A DNA stretch of 64,000 nt from Peteryoungia algae (GTDB lineage Bacteria > Pseudomonadota > Alphaproteobacteria > Rhizobiales > Rhizobiaceae): NCBI RefSeq assembly GCF_030369675.1, contig NZ_CP128477.1, forward strand, positions 3,142,001 to 3,206,000, read 5' to 3'. The notes below the pieces were generated by a model. The model was not told where the DNA came from, ran no database searches, and worked only from the letters and a program-made list of their open reading frames with translations. Made by a program: the position numbers and the translations under genes. This document shows, in pieces, positions 1-9,803 of the stretch. The first letter of the stretch is position 1. Each line of letters starts with the position of its first letter.

Positions 1-649
1 GAATTGCTCGACCGCACAGTTGGTCGTGGCGCTGAAGCCCCTGCATGACTTCGCCAAGATCAAGCGTATCGTCGTCTCGACCTACCAATCCGTCTCCGGC
101 GCCGGCAAGGAAGGCATGGACGAACTCTTCACCCAGACCCGCGCCGTCTTCGTCGCCGATCCCGTCGAAGCGAAGAAGTTCACCAAGCGCATCGCCTTCA
201 ACGTCATTCCACACATCGATAGCTTCATGGAAGACGGCTACACGAAGGAAGAGTGGAAGGTCCTGGCCGAAACCAAGAAGATGCTCGACACGAAGATCAA
301 GGTGACCTGCACCGCCGTACGCGTCCCGGTCTTCATCGGCCATTCGGAATCGGTCAACATCGAATTCGAAAACGAAATCACTGCAGACCAGGCCCGCGAC
401 ATCCTGCGCGAAGCGCCGGGTTGCCTCGTCATCGACAAGCATGAGAACGGTGGCTACATCACCCCCGTCGAATGCGCTGGCGAAGACGCGACCTATATTT
501 CCCGCATTCGTGAAGACGCCACCGTCGAGAACGGCCTCAACATGTGGATCGTCTCCGACAACCTGCGCAAGGGTGCGGCTCTCAACACCATCCAGATCGC
601 GGAACTTCTGGTCAATCGCGGCCTGATCAAGCCGCGCGCGACCGCCTGA
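1..649 (+). CDS. asd: Aspartate-semialdehyde dehydrogenase, C-terminal part (5' end outside window)
   Basis: Makes aspartate semialdehyde from aspartyl phosphate with NADPH, the branch point to lysine/diaminopimelate, threonine and methionine. The reading frame is open at the left edge; the first full codon is at position 2 and the second codon is the Cys of the NCSTAQ active-site motif, so the N-terminal nucleotide-binding domain is missing from the window. About 215 residues of the catalytic/dimerisation domain remain, including VSTYQSVSGAGK and the conserved IGHSESVNIEF stretch, and the C-terminus NRGLIKPR looks complete. A GTG at position 20 is an internal codon, not the start. A strong hairpin follows the stop codon. 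Confidence 0.93.
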   Translation, partial: NCSTAQLVVALKPLHDFAKIKRIVVSTYQSVSGAGKEGMDELFTQTRAVFVADPVEAKKFTKRIAFNVIPHIDSFMEDGYTKEEWKVLAETKKMLDTKIKVTCTAVRVPVFIGHSESVNIEFENEITADQARDILREAPGCLVIDKHENGGYITPVECAGEDATYISRIREDATVENGLNMWIVSDNLRKGAALNTIQIAELLVNRGLIKPRATA

Positions 650-660
650 CAGCCAATCGC

Positions 661-693
661 CGAGGCTTCCCGTTCACACAATGGGAAGCCTCG
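661..693 (+). terminator. Hairpin after asd
   Basis: A perfect 11-bp stem (CGAGGCTTCCC paired with GGGAAGCCTCG) around an 11-base loop starts 11 bases after the asd stop. There is no T-tract after it, so it may act as a Rho-assisted terminator or an mRNA-stabilising 3' hairpin rather than a classic intrinsic terminator. Confidence 0.55.
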
Positions 694-830
694 ACCGGAC
701 CCTTCAGGCGAATGTGATCCAAATTGAGACCTCCGAGGCCCTACATTAGCGTCGGATGGATGACACGATCCACTTTCGCTGGCATGGTGCGGCCGAATCG
801 ACAAGATCCACAGTCCGTAACGAGGCATGA

Positions 831-1652
831 ATGCGACTGACATCAACCCTGTCGGCAGCCCTGATTTCCGTAGTCGCCTTGACGGCCGGCGCGGGATCGG
901 CAGACGCCGCCGCTTGCAGCAACACCTCAGCAGGCTTCGAGGAATGGAGCGCAGCCTTCAAGCAAGGAGCGGCGGCCCAGGGCTTCAACCCGCGCATGCT
1001 CGACAAGGTCTTTTCGACGGTCAGATACAGCCGCAGTACGATCAGCGCCGACCGCGGCCAGAAGAGCTTCAAGCTTTCCTTCGAGCAGTTCATGCAGAAG
1101 CGCGGTGGCCAGACGATCATCAATCGCGGCAAGACAATGAAGAAGAACAACGCCGCTCTGTTCTCGCGACTTGAGCAGCGCTACGGTGTTCCCGCCGGCC
1201 CACTGATTGCGATCTGGGGCATGGAAACGGGTTTCGGTTCCTTCCTCGGCAAGGAACACACCCTGTCTGCCGTCGCCACCCTGGCCTTCGATTGCCGCCG
1301 CAGTGAATTCTTCACCGACCAGTTCTATGCGGCTCTGGAACTCGTCCAGGCCGGAAATCTCGACGTGAACGCCAAGGGCGCTGCTCATGGCGAGATCGGC
1401 CAGACGCAATTCCTGCCGCGCAACGTCGTACGGTTTGGCACGGATGGGGATGGCGACGGCCATATCGATATGGTTCGCTCACGCTCGGATGCGCTCGCAT
1501 CGACCGCGAACTTCCTCAGGGGTCACGGCTGGCAGCCGGGCGCGGGCTATCAGCAGGGCGAACCGAACTTTGCTGCCATCCAGGGCTGGAATGCCGCAAA
1601 GGTCTATCAGCAGGCCATCGCCCATATCGGCGCGCAGATCGACGCCCAGTAA
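831..1652 (+). CDS. Lytic murein transglycosylase, SLT-2 / MltB-like
   Basis: Predicted periplasmic enzyme that cleaves the MurNAc-GlcNAc bond of peptidoglycan to form anhydro-MurNAc ends. Residues 1-26 form a Sec signal peptide with a hydrophobic core and an ADA-like cleavage site. The catalytic Glu lies in GMETGFGSFLGK (about residue 130), followed by the family motif GEIGQTQFLPRN. At 273 residues it matches the short alphaproteobacterial MltB-like proteins that lack a peptidoglycan-binding tail. There is no lipobox, so it is probably soluble. It has its own transcription unit: a 181-base gap from asd, and a terminator between it and the convergent carbonic anhydrase gene. Confidence 0.9.
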   Translation: MRLTSTLSAALISVVALTAGAGSADAAACSNTSAGFEEWSAAFKQGAAAQGFNPRMLDKVFSTVRYSRSTISADRGQKSFKLSFEQFMQKRGGQTIINRGKTMKKNNAALFSRLEQRYGVPAGPLIAIWGMETGFGSFLGKEHTLSAVATLAFDCRRSEFFTDQFYAALELVQAGNLDVNAKGAAHGEIGQTQFLPRNVVRFGTDGDGDGHIDMVRSRSDALASTANFLRGHGWQPGAGYQQGEPNFAAIQGWNAAKVYQQAIAHIGAQIDAQ

Positions 1653-1674
1653 GACAGGCTCTATTGAACCTTCA

Positions 1675-1704
1675 ACGGCGGCTTCGGGCCGCCGTCATCG
1701 TTTT
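1675..1704. terminator. Intrinsic terminator between convergent genes
   Basis: An 8-bp perfect GC-rich stem (ACGGCGGC / GCCGCCGT) with a 5-base TTCGG loop is followed by CATCGTTTTA. It sits 22 bases after the stop of the transglycosylase gene and just beyond the stop of the convergent carbonic anhydrase gene. The T-run favours termination of the plus-strand transcript. Confidence 0.65.
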
Positions 1705-1708
1705 ATGG

Positions 1709-2386
1709 TCAGGTCGCGTCCAGGCCTTCGACAGGCAGGCTTTCCTCAGGCTCGATCCGGGCAAAATCCTGCGTCTGCGGATCCATGAGCCACAATTCCC
1801 CATTGCTGATGTCGAACCAGGCTCCGTGGATACGCAGCTTGCCGCGCTCCTCGAGAATTCGCACGCAGGGGAATGTCCTCAGATTGGAAATGGAGTTTCG
1901 GATCGAGATCCGTTCCAGCGCGGTCTGACGCTCGCCCGAGGTCATCTGCGAGTTGCCCTGGATTTGCTCCGCCGCCGGTGCGACCAGGTTCATCCACTTC
2001 CCGATGAAATCGCCGGGCGACAGGGGCTCGGAATTTGGATCAAGGGCCGCCGTTATACCGCCACAACGACCATGTCCCATGACGATGATGTCACGAACCC
2101 TGAGCGCCTGCACGGCGAATTCCAGCGCGGCTGACGTCGAGTGATACTGCCCGTCCGGCTCATAGGGTGGCACCATGTTCGCCACGTTGCGAACGACGAA
2201 GAGTTCGCCCGGCACGGAATCGAAGATCATCTCCGGCGCGGCGCGGGAATCGCAGCAGGCAACCACGAGCGTGTGAGGCTTTTGCCCCTGCTCTGCGAGT
2301 GCCCGATAGCGATCGCGCTGGTCGAGATATCGGCCGCCCATGAAGTTGCGATAACCGGTGAGAAGTGCAGAAGGAAATTGGCTCAT
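1709..2386 (-). CDS. Beta-class carbonic anhydrase
   Basis: Interconverts CO2 and bicarbonate in the cytoplasm, supplying bicarbonate to carboxylases. The zinc-site motifs of the beta class are present: ACCDSRAAP (Cys and the Asp/Arg dyad, about residues 44-52) and GHGRCGGI (His and Cys, about residues 104-111). Its 225 residues agree with the family. The ATG at 2386 starts MSQFPSALLTGYRNFMGG, a normal beginning for the rhizobial enzyme. It is transcribed convergently with the transglycosylase and lies 65 bases downstream of the pyridoxal kinase gene on the same strand, so the two may be cotranscribed, but no functional link is obvious. Confidence 0.93.
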   Translation of the reverse strand: MSQFPSALLTGYRNFMGGRYLDQRDRYRALAEQGQKPHTLVVACCDSRAAPEMIFDSVPGELFVVRNVANMVPPYEPDGQYHSTSAALEFAVQALRVRDIIVMGHGRCGGITAALDPNSEPLSPGDFIGKWMNLVAPAAEQIQGNSQMTSGERQTALERISIRNSISNLRTFPCVRILEERGKLRIHGAWFDISNGELWLMDPQTQDFARIEPEESLPVEGLDAT

Positions 2387-2451
2387 AGCTATCGATTACA
2401 GCGCAAGAAAGAGCATGGCAACACATGTAAAACGGCGTTTCCACGGAGGCT

Positions 2452-3342
2452 TCACTGCGGTCTGCCCGGTTTCCGTTGAGCCGGGTGCATAAGACGACGG
2501 ATTTGCACCATGGCCATGGGTGTCGAAAGGCTTGAGGCATCACTCTCCAGCGCGAGTTCATCACCGCCTCGCTTTGCGGTACGCGCAAGGATCTCGAATA
2601 CACTGGCCGTCGCCGTCTGAAGTGCCCTCTCCTCGTCCATGCCGGCCAGAAGGCGCGCAAGGAAAACCGCAGCAAGCAGATCTCCGAGGCCGTTCGGCGG
2701 ATTGTCGATGAGCCTGTGTTCTGCAAGCAGGGCAGAGCGACCACTGAGCAGGAGATTGCCGGTGCCACCGGCCATCATGGGCACGGCCGAGGTAACCAGC
2801 ATGCGTTTCGGGCCGAGCGTCAGCGCAGAATCGATGATGGCCTGATTGCTCGCGAGTTCGGCGCCGCCTGCCAGCCATTGCAGTTCGTATCGGTTGGGCG
2901 TAGCGATGTCGGCCATCGGGATCAGGTGGTCGCGGATCGCCGAAGCGGTCTCGACGGGAACGTAAAGACCTCCGAGATCTCCCATGACGGGATCGCAGAC
3001 ATAGATGAGATCAGGATTCTGTTGTCTGGCGGCCGCAACGAGACGCTGGACGGCAACCGGCTGGCGCGACGAGCCGAAGTAGCCCGACAAAACGGCCGAA
3101 ACTTCACCGAGCCACGGGGCCCTGATCAGATCGTCGATGGCATGGTCGAAGTCGTCATCGGAAAATTGCAGACGCGTGGACGGCCCATGGCCGGGATGCC
3201 AGGGAAGGACGATCGTAGGCAGGGCCCAGACCGGGTGCCCGAGGGTCTCCAGCGCAAATACAGCCGCCCGGTTCCCCACCGATCCACGAACGACATGACT
3301 GGAAATGACAATGACGGCTCCATCGGGTTTTCGGTTCATTTT
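2452..3342 (-). CDS. pdxY: Pyridoxal kinase (PdxY type)
   Basis: Phosphorylates pyridoxal and related vitamers with ATP in the PLP salvage pathway. The ribokinase-like fold is visible: VISSHVVRGSVGNRAAVFAL at the N-terminus (substrate pocket), YVCDPVMGD mid-protein, and the anion-hole/catalytic Asp in NPPNGLGDLLAAVF. The frame is open upstream to 3399, but the ATG at 3342 (MNRKPDGAVIV) places the first beta strand as in homologues and is preferred. The product is about 296 residues. It is divergent from the NAD-GDH gene across an A+T-rich promoter region. Confidence 0.88.
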   Translation of the reverse strand, partial: KMNRKPDGAVIVISSHVVRGSVGNRAAVFALETLGHPVWALPTIVLPWHPGHGPSTRLQFSDDDFDHAIDDLIRAPWLGEVSAVLSGYFGSSRQPVAVQRLVAAARQQNPDLIYVCDPVMGDLGGLYVPVETASAIRDHLIPMADIATPNRYELQWLAGGAELASNQAIIDSALTLGPKRMLVTSAVPMMAGGTGNLLLSGRSALLAEHRLIDNPPNGLGDLLAAVFLARLLAGMDEERALQTATASVFEILARTAKRGGDELALESDASSLSTPMAMVQIRRLMHPAQRKPGRPQ

Positions 3343-3473
3343 ACGCGATTCCGCTCCACAACCGGTCATAAGGCCCGTCACATCGGCCATTTTTGACAAA
3401 ATTTCTCGGAAAGCACAAATTCAACCGCATATTTTTGCCTGATTTTTTCATATGCATGATCCATACATACTTT

Positions 3474-3488
3474 CGCAAATCATTTGCG
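3474..3488. promoter_or_regulatory. Perfect 7+1+7 palindrome between pdxY and the NAD-GDH gene
   Basis: CGCAAAT-C-ATTTGCG lies 38 bases upstream of the NAD-GDH start codon, within an A+T-rich intergenic region (3343-3526) that must hold promoters for both divergent genes. Its position and symmetry fit an operator for a dimeric regulator. The regulator's identity cannot be told from sequence. Confidence 0.45.
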
Positions 3489-3526
3489 CGACATTACGCG
3501 AAACGACGCAAGCTTCGGAGGGGTAA

Positions 3527-6500
3527 ATGGGCAGGACGGGCATCACCAAGCGGGACGAACTTCTGGAAAAGGCGGCGGAAACGGCCCGCAGCCTCGGTGG
3601 AGAATTCCTTGCACCCGCCGTGATCTTCGGCAGGGCCAGCAACGACGATATCGATCGCTATGACGCATCCATGCTCGCACGGTCGGCAGCCAGGGCAGCT
3701 GGCGATATCGCGGGCTGGGATCGCCAGACCCCGCACATCCGGATCGAGGCCATCGACGGCGTGAGCCCCCTCGGCGTACCCGTAAGCGTGTTGTCGATCG
3801 TCGACCACAACAAGTCCTTCCTCTACGATTCGCTGATGGGCGAGGTCACCAGCCACTTTCGCGACATCTATATGGCGGTGCATCCAATCCTTGCCGTGAC
3901 TCCGCGCGGTGAGATCTCACTGTCGAACCCGGACTCGGTTCCCGAAGGCGCAATCAAGGTGAGCTATATCCAGCTCCATCTCGCGCCGCTGACTGAAGAA
4001 CAATCCGCCGACCTCATCCAGAGGCTCCAGCACGTACTCGGCCAAGTCAAGATGGCAGCGACCGACTGGAAGCCGATGCTGAGCCTGCTGGAGAACGCGC
4101 TTTCGGACCTGCGCGATCTCTCCGCCGGCAGGAACGAACCGGAGCGCGACGAGGCAGTCGCGTTTCTGGAATGGCTGCGCAACAACAACTTCACCTTTCT
4201 CGGCATGCGTGAATATGTCTATTCGGGCGATGGCGCCAATGCGACAGTGGAGCGCGACAAGGGCAGTGGCCTCGGCATTCTTTCCGATCCCAATGTTCTG
4301 GTACTTCGCCAGGGTCAAAATCATGTGACGACGACGCCGGAGATTCTGGCCTTTCTTCAGGGACCGGACTTCCTCATCGTCACCAAGGCGAATGTCAAAT
4401 CAGTCGTTCATCGACGCGCCTACATGGACTACGTCGGGATCAAGCGGTTTGGACCGAACGGCAAGGTTGTCGGCGAACTTCGCATCGTCGGTCTTTTCAC
4501 GGCAACCGCCTACACCAGATCCATCAATCAGATCCCGCTCCTGAGGGCAAAAGTCGAGAAGGTCGTCTCCTATTTCGACTTTGACCCGCGCAGCCATTCC
4601 GGGCGCATGCTGCAGAACACGCTGGAAAACTATCCCCGCGACGACCTCTTCCAGATCACCCCGGATCTTCTGGCGAAGTTCTGCGAACAGATCAACGACC
4701 TGTCAGAGCGCCCCCGCGTCCGCGTATTGCCGCGCATCGACCATTTCGACCGCTTCGTGTCTCTGATCGTCTACGTGCCGCGCGAAGACTACAATTCCAT
4801 GGTCCGCGAAAAGATCGGCCTTTATTTCCAGTCCGTTTACAACGGCCATGTATCCGCCTTCTACCCGGCCTTCCCGGAAGGCGGGGTCGCACGCGTACAC
4901 ATCATCATTGGCCGGCGCGAGGGCGCCACACCGCAGATCCCCCAGGCGACCCTTGAGGACGCAGTTCGTGAGATCACCGCCCGCTGGACGGATCGGTTTT
5001 CAGCGCTGGCCGGTGCCGGAGCACCTGCACTCGACGTGGGCCAGGCTTTTCAGGAAGCCTTTACCCCGGAAGAAGCCGTCAGCGACCTCAAGCACATCAA
5101 GGCATGCCTGGCCGGGGCCCCGCTTTCACTGGAATTCCACCAGGTCGCAGGCGAACAGGGACCACTCCTCTACCTCAAGATCTTTCACGCCGGGGACCAT
5201 CTGCCGCTTTCCCGCCGCGTACCGCTTTTGGAGAACCTCGGCTTCCGCGTCATCAGCGAGCGCACCTTCGACATTGACGTCAGGCAATCCGATGGGACGC
5301 AGCCCACCGTTGTCCTGCACAACATGGAGCTGCAGACGCCAGACGGCGTCACATTCGACATGGCACGGCATGGCAATCAGGTGCAGGAAGCCTTCATCGC
5401 CGCCTTCACCGGCGCCGTCGACAACGATGCCTTCAATCGCCTTATTCTCGCAGCCGGCGTGAACGCGCGTGAGGCATCAGTTCTCAGGGCCTATGCCGCT
5501 TATCTGCGCCAGGCCGGCGCAGTGTATTCTCTCACCTACATGGCAGAAACGCTGACGAAGCACCCGGCTATCGCCGCCGATCTCGTTACCCTGTTCTGCA
5601 ACCGTTTCGATGTTGCGCTGGCAGAGAAGATCCGCAAAAGCAGGCAGAGTGAGCTATTGCAGGCTCTCGAGACCAAACTGACAGACGTCAAGAGCCTCGA
5701 TGAGGACCGCATCCTGCGTCGCTACATCAACGTGATAGAGGCGACGCTGCGCACCAACTTCTTCCAGATGGGCTACCGCCAGAGCGATCGTCCCATGCTC
5801 GCCTTCAAGTTCGATCCCCACCAGTTGGAGGGGCTGCCGGAGCCGCGCCCCTTCCGCGAAATCTTCATTTACGGCGTCGAGGTCGAAGGCGTGCACCTTC
5901 GCTTTGGCAAGGTCGCCCGTGGCGGCCTCCGCTGGTCGGATCGCGCCCAAGATTACCGAACGGAAGTGCTCGGTCTCGTCAAGGCGCAGCAGGTGAAGAA
6001 CGCCGTCATCGTGCCCGTTGGGGCCAAGGGCGGCTTCTTCCCGAAGCAATTGCCGCCCGCCAGCAACCGTGAGGCCTGGTTTGCCGCCGGAACGGAGGCC
6101 TACAAGACCTATATCCGCACTCTGCTGTCGATCACCGACAACATCGTCGCCGGCGAAATCGTCCCGCCATCCGATACGCTTCGGCCGGATGGCGACGATC
6201 CCTACTTCGTTGTCGCGGCCGACAAGGGCACGGCAACCTTCTCCGACACCGCCAACGGCCTCGCGCAGGAGGCCGGCTTCTGGCTCGACGACGCCTTCGC
6301 GTCGGGAGGGTCTGCCGGCTACGACCACAAGAAGATGGGTATCACCGCGCGCGGAGCCTGGGAAACGGTCAAACGGCATTTCCGCGAAATCGACACCGAC
6401 ATCCAGACGACACCATTCACGGTAGCAGGCGTCGGCGACATGTCTGGTGACGTCTTCGGCAACGGCATGCTGCTGTCGGAAAAGATCCGGTTGATCGCGG

Positions 6501-8314
6501 CCTTCGACCACCGCGACATCTTCATCGATCCCAACCCAGATCCGGCCATCTCCTTTGCGGAGCGCAAGCGCGTGTTCGACCTGCCTCGGTCCAGCTGGCA
6601 GGATTATGACCGTTCGACCCTGTCTCCGGGCGCCATGATCATCTCGCGCGCGGAAAAATCCGTGAAGCTGACGCCGGAGGCCGCAGCTGCCATCGGCCTG
6701 GGCAGTGGATCCACCACACCGATGGAGATCATCACCGCGATCCTCAAGGCACCGGTCGATCTTCTCTGGTTCGGTGGCATCGGGACCTACATCAAGGCCG
6801 CAGCGGAAACGGATGCCGAGGTCGGGGACCGCGCAAACGATGCAATCCGCATCAATGCGACCGATGTTCGTGCCAAGGTCATCGGCGAGGGCGCCAATCT
6901 CGGCGTCACCCAGAAGGGTCGCATTGCCTATGCGTTGAACGGCGGTCGCTGCAATTCCGACGCGATCGACAACTCGGCCGGCGTGAACTCCTCAGACGTC
7001 GAGGTCAATATCAAGGTCGCACTGAGCCCTGCCATGCTGGAGGGGCGCCTGCCCCGCGAGGAGCGCAATGTTCTGCTGGCCCAGATGACCGATGAAGTCG
7101 CCGATCTGGTCCTGCGCAACAACTATCTCCAGTCGCTGGCCATCTCGTTGACGGAAGCCAAGGAGGCGGGCAACCGGGAGGAACTGAGCCGGCTGATGGA
7201 CTATCTCGAGGGCATGGGACGCCTCAATCGCAAGGTCGAGACACTGCCGGATGCCGCTGCCGTTGCCGAACGTTATGTCTCGGGCAAGGGCCTCACACGG
7301 CCGGAAATCGGCGTGCTCCTCTCCTATGCGAAGATTGTGCTCTTCGACCAGCTGACCGAATCCGCACTGCCGGATGATCCCTACTGTGAAACGACACTCG
7401 CCAACTATTTCCCGGCCGCGATGCGCAAGACCTTCGGCGCCGATATCGCCAGCCATCGCCTGCGCCGGGAGATCATCGCGACTGTGCTCGCCAATCATGC
7501 GATCAACCGGGGTGGTCCGGGCTTCGTGGTATCGGTCTGCGACGCGACAGGCAGCTCACCGGACGAGGTTGTCAAGGCAGCGCTCGTGACACGTGACGCC
7601 CTCGGCCTCACTGCACTTTGGGACAAGATCGACGCGCTGGACGCCAGAATTCCGGGGCGCACCCAGAACAGGCTCTATGCGATCGTTTCCGAGGTCTACT
7701 CGACGATGACCCGGCTCCTGCTGGAAACTGGCCTCGCCAAGGGACCAGTCGGCGATGCTGTCGCACAGCTGACCACAGCCGTGGCAGCAGCAGGACCGGT
7801 CTTCAAAAAGACGGTTCCTGCCCCGCTGCGGCAGCATTTCGACGACCAGATCGCGGTGCTCATGGAGGCCGGTGCGCCATCGGCCTTGGCCACCGAAGTG
7901 GTCAACCTCCAGACCATGCAGCTCCTGCCGGAAATCCTGCAGATCGCCGAACGGACGGGAGCCGACTTCGCGACATCCATGCGCGGCTTCTTCGCCGTGT
8001 CGGAGGCCTTCCGCATCGGCCGTATCGTCGAGAACGCCGGTCGGATCCAGACGACGGATCACTATGACAGCCTGGCTCTGACACGCAGTCTCGATCGGAT
8101 CGGCCAGGCGCGCCGGCAGATCGTCTGCACAGCCCTGACAAGCCATGGCAAGGAGGCACAGCCGGTCGATGCGTGGATTGCCACCGACAGGACCCGGGTC
8201 GAACGGATCGGCAAGGAGCTCGCTTCGATCGTCGACAGCGGTGAACCGAGCATCTCCAAACTTGCGGTTGCCGCCGGGCTGCTTGGCGATCTTGCGCAAG
8301 ACCACATGAGGTGA
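3527..8314 (+). CDS. gdhZ: NAD-specific glutamate dehydrogenase, large (about 180 kDa) class
   Basis: Catalyses NAD-dependent oxidative deamination of glutamate to 2-oxoglutarate and ammonia, mainly catabolic. At 1595 residues it belongs to the giant bacterial GDH class with long regulatory N- and C-terminal regions around a central catalytic core. Core motifs: ARGGLRWSDRAQDYRTEVLG (from about residue 800), VPVGAKGGF with the catalytic-site Lys (about 830), VAGVGDMSGDVFGNGML (about 965), and the dinucleotide-binding VIGEGANLGVTQKGR (about 1120). GAGGGGTAA directly before the ATG at 3527 is a good ribosome binding site. The gene is monocistronic or followed by the MFS gene after a short gap. 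The palindrome at 3474-3488 may control it. Confidence 0.95.
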   Translation: MGRTGITKRDELLEKAAETARSLGGEFLAPAVIFGRASNDDIDRYDASMLARSAARAAGDIAGWDRQTPHIRIEAIDGVSPLGVPVSVLSIVDHNKSFLYDSLMGEVTSHFRDIYMAVHPILAVTPRGEISLSNPDSVPEGAIKVSYIQLHLAPLTEEQSADLIQRLQHVLGQVKMAATDWKPMLSLLENALSDLRDLSAGRNEPERDEAVAFLEWLRNNNFTFLGMREYVYSGDGANATVERDKGSGLGILSDPNVLVLRQGQNHVTTTPEILAFLQGPDFLIVTKANVKSVVHRRAYMDYVGIKRFGPNGKVVGELRIVGLFTATAYTRSINQIPLLRAKVEKVVSYFDFDPRSHSGRMLQNTLENYPRDDLFQITPDLLAKFCEQINDLSERPRVRVLPRIDHFDRFVSLIVYVPREDYNSMVREKIGLYFQSVYNGHVSAFYPAFPEGGVARVHIIIGRREGATPQIPQATLEDAVREITARWTDRFSALAGAGAPALDVGQAFQEAFTPEEAVSDLKHIKACLAGAPLSLEFHQVAGEQGPLLYLKIFHAGDHLPLSRRVPLLENLGFRVISERTFDIDVRQSDGTQPTVVLHNMELQTPDGVTFDMARHGNQVQEAFIAAFTGAVDNDAFNRLILAAGVNAREASVLRAYAAYLRQAGAVYSLTYMAETLTKHPAIAADLVTLFCNRFDVALAEKIRKSRQSELLQALETKLTDVKSLDEDRILRRYINVIEATLRTNFFQMGYRQSDRPMLAFKFDPHQLEGLPEPRPFREIFIYGVEVEGVHLRFGKVARGGLRWSDRAQDYRTEVLGLVKAQQVKNAVIVPVGAKGGFFPKQLPPASNREAWFAAGTEAYKTYIRTLLSITDNIVAGEIVPPSDTLRPDGDDPYFVVAADKGTATFSDTANGLAQEAGFWLDDAFASGGSAGYDHKKMGITARGAWETVKRHFREIDTDIQTTPFTVAGVGDMSGDVFGNGMLLSEKIRLIAAFDHRDIFIDPNPDPAISFAERKRVFDLPRSSWQDYDRSTLSPGAMIISRAEKSVKLTPEAAAAIGLGSGSTTPMEIITAILKAPVDLLWFGGIGTYIKAAAETDAEVGDRANDAIRINATDVRAKVIGEGANLGVTQKGRIAYALNGGRCNSDAIDNSAGVNSSDVEVNIKVALSPAMLEGRLPREERNVLLAQMTDEVADLVLRNNYLQSLAISLTEAKEAGNREELSRLMDYLEGMGRLNRKVETLPDAAAVAERYVSGKGLTRPEIGVLLSYAKIVLFDQLTESALPDDPYCETTLANYFPAAMRKTFGADIASHRLRREIIATVLANHAINRGGPGFVVSVCDATGSSPDEVVKAALVTRDALGLTALWDKIDALDARIPGRTQNRLYAIVSEVYSTMTRLLLETGLAKGPVGDAVAQLTTAVAAAGPVFKKTVPAPLRQHFDDQIAVLMEAGAPSALATEVVNLQTMQLLPEILQIAERTGADFATSMRGFFAVSEAFRIGRIVENAGRIQTTDHYDSLALTRSLDRIGQARRQIVCTALTSHGKEAQPVDAWIATDRTRVERIGKELASIVDSGEPSISKLAVAAGLLGDLAQDHMR

Positions 8315-8350
8315 CACTGTCCCGGGCCTGAGAGCCTTTTGGGGGTGCGC

Positions 8351-9733
8351 GTGACGACAAGTGTAAACGTAGGATCCAGCCACCGCCCCATCGACAAAGG
8401 GGTCCGTGGCTGGATGTTTTTCGACTGGGCGGCCCAGCCGTTCTTTACTGTCGTGACGACCTTCATCTTCGGCCCATATTTTGTTGCGCGCATGACCGAT
8501 GATCCGGTCAGCGCGCAGACCGCCTGGAGCAATGCGGCGACGATTTCCGGCGTCATCATCGCTTTGCTCGCACCGATCCTCGGCTCCATCGCGGATGAAT
8601 CCGGGGCCCGAAAGCCCTGGATTGCCGTTTTCGCGGTCGTCAAGATCATCTGCCTTGCCCTGCTATGGACGGCCGCTCCCGGTTCATCCGTGGCTTTTGT
8701 AATGCTCTTGATCATCCTTGCGAGTGTCGCTGCAGAGTTCTCCATCGTCTTCAACGATTCGATGATGCCGCGTCTCGTCAGCCAGCAGGATGTCGGCCGG
8801 GTCTCCAACATCGCATGGGGACTGGGCTACATGGGCGGCATGATCGTGCTGATCTTTGTCGTTCTCTTCCTCGCGGGCAGCCCGACCACCGGCAAGACTT
8901 TGATCGGCATGGATCCCCTTTTCGGACTCGACCCCTCCTCTGGGGAAGATGCGCGCATCACGGGTCCCATCTCGGCGGTTTGGTACTTCCTCTTCATCCT
9001 GCCGATGTTCCTGTTCACCCCCGATGCGGCTAAGGGAAAGTCGCTCGGTTCGGCCGTCGGTTCCGGCCTTCGTGAGATCCGGGCAACGCTGCGCGAACTC
9101 CGGCATCGCAGCAATATCCTGCGTTTTCTGATTGCGCGCATGATCTATCAGGATGGGGTCAACGGCCTTCTTGTACTGGGCGGGGTTTTTGCCGCCGCCA
9201 TGTTCGGCTGGTCGACCATGGAAATCGGTATCTACGGGATCATCCTGAACGTCGTCGCGATCTTCGGCTGCCTCATTGCTGGCCGCGTGGACCGGGCAAT
9301 GGGCTCCAAGGTGGTCGTCCTGGTGGCCCTTTCCCTGCTGATTATCGCAACCTTTGGCATCATCTCGACCGGCGTTGATTTCACACTTTTTGGATTGGTC
9401 AGCCTTCCCGTCATCAGCACGGAAGGCCTCTTCGCCACACCGGCCGAGAAAGCCTATATCCTGTACGGACTGCTGATCGGCGTCTCGTTCGGTCCCGTTC
9501 AGGCCTCCTCGCGCTCCTATCTTGCGCGAAGCGTCGAACTCCATGAGGCGGGCCGCTATTTCGGCATCTATTCACTGTCGGGGCGCGCCACCAGCTTCCT
9601 TGCCACGCTTTCCTTCTCGGTTGTCACCGCCTGGTCAGGCTCGGCGCGTGCCGGCATGGCGACGCTATTGATCTTCCTGGTCACCGGTCTGGTCATGCTT
9701 TGGCGGACGAGCTACCCGGCAAGCGACCGCTAA
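8351..9733 (+). CDS. MFS transporter, UMF1 (Atg22-like) family
   Basis: Predicted inner-membrane transporter with about twelve hydrophobic segments, of the UMF1 branch of the major facilitator superfamily that is related to the yeast vacuolar amino-acid exporter Atg22. Family features include [13 protein letters not shown] near the N-terminus, the loop [13 protein letters not shown] (MFS signature after TM2), and [13 protein letters not shown]. The substrate is unknown; amino-acid export is only a family-based guess. The start is uncertain: TTG 8339, GTG 8345 and GTG 8351 are in frame, and the last is chosen because GGGGG lies a few bases upstream. It is 36 bases after the NAD-GDH stop, so cotranscription is plausible. 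Confidence 0.82.
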   Translation: MTTSVNVGSSHRPIDKGVRGWMFFDWAAQPFFTVVTTFIFGPYFVARMTDDPVSAQTAWSNAATISGVIIALLAPILGSIADESGARKPWIAVFAVVKIICLALLWTAAPGSSVAFVMLLIILASVAAEFSIVFNDSMMPRLVSQQDVGRVSNIAWGLGYMGGMIVLIFVVLFLAGSPTTGKTLIGMDPLFGLDPSSGEDARITGPISAVWYFLFILPMFLFTPDAAKGKSLGSAVGSGLREIRATLRELRHRSNILRFLIARMIYQDGVNGLLVLGGVFAAAMFGWSTMEIGIYGIILNVVAIFGCLIAGRVDRAMGSKVVVLVALSLLIIATFGIISTGVDFTLFGLVSLPVISTEGLFATPAEKAYILYGLLIGVSFGPVQASSRSYLARSVELHEAGRYFGIYSLSGRATSFLATLSFSVVTAWSGSARAGMATLLIFLVTGLVMLWRTSYPASDR

Positions 9734-9750
9734 TCTCGCGGGTTGAAAGC

Positions 9751-9783
9751 AAAAGGGCCGGCGGATCACTCCGCCGGCCCTTT
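9751..9783. terminator. Bidirectional intrinsic terminator
   Basis: AAAA, then an 11-bp perfect stem (GGGCCGGCGGA / TCCGCCGGCCC) with a 4-base loop, then TTT. The symmetric A and T tracts allow termination of both the MFS transcript (plus) and the purH transcript (minus), which converge here. Confidence 0.88.
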
Positions 9784-9803
9784 GTGGCACTGCAGGCTGC
9801 CGC

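Noticed and set aside
7585..7600. GACACGTGACGC resembling a parS core in the NAD-GDH gene
   Set aside because: Only the central CACGTG is shared; the flanking TTT/AAA arms are absent.
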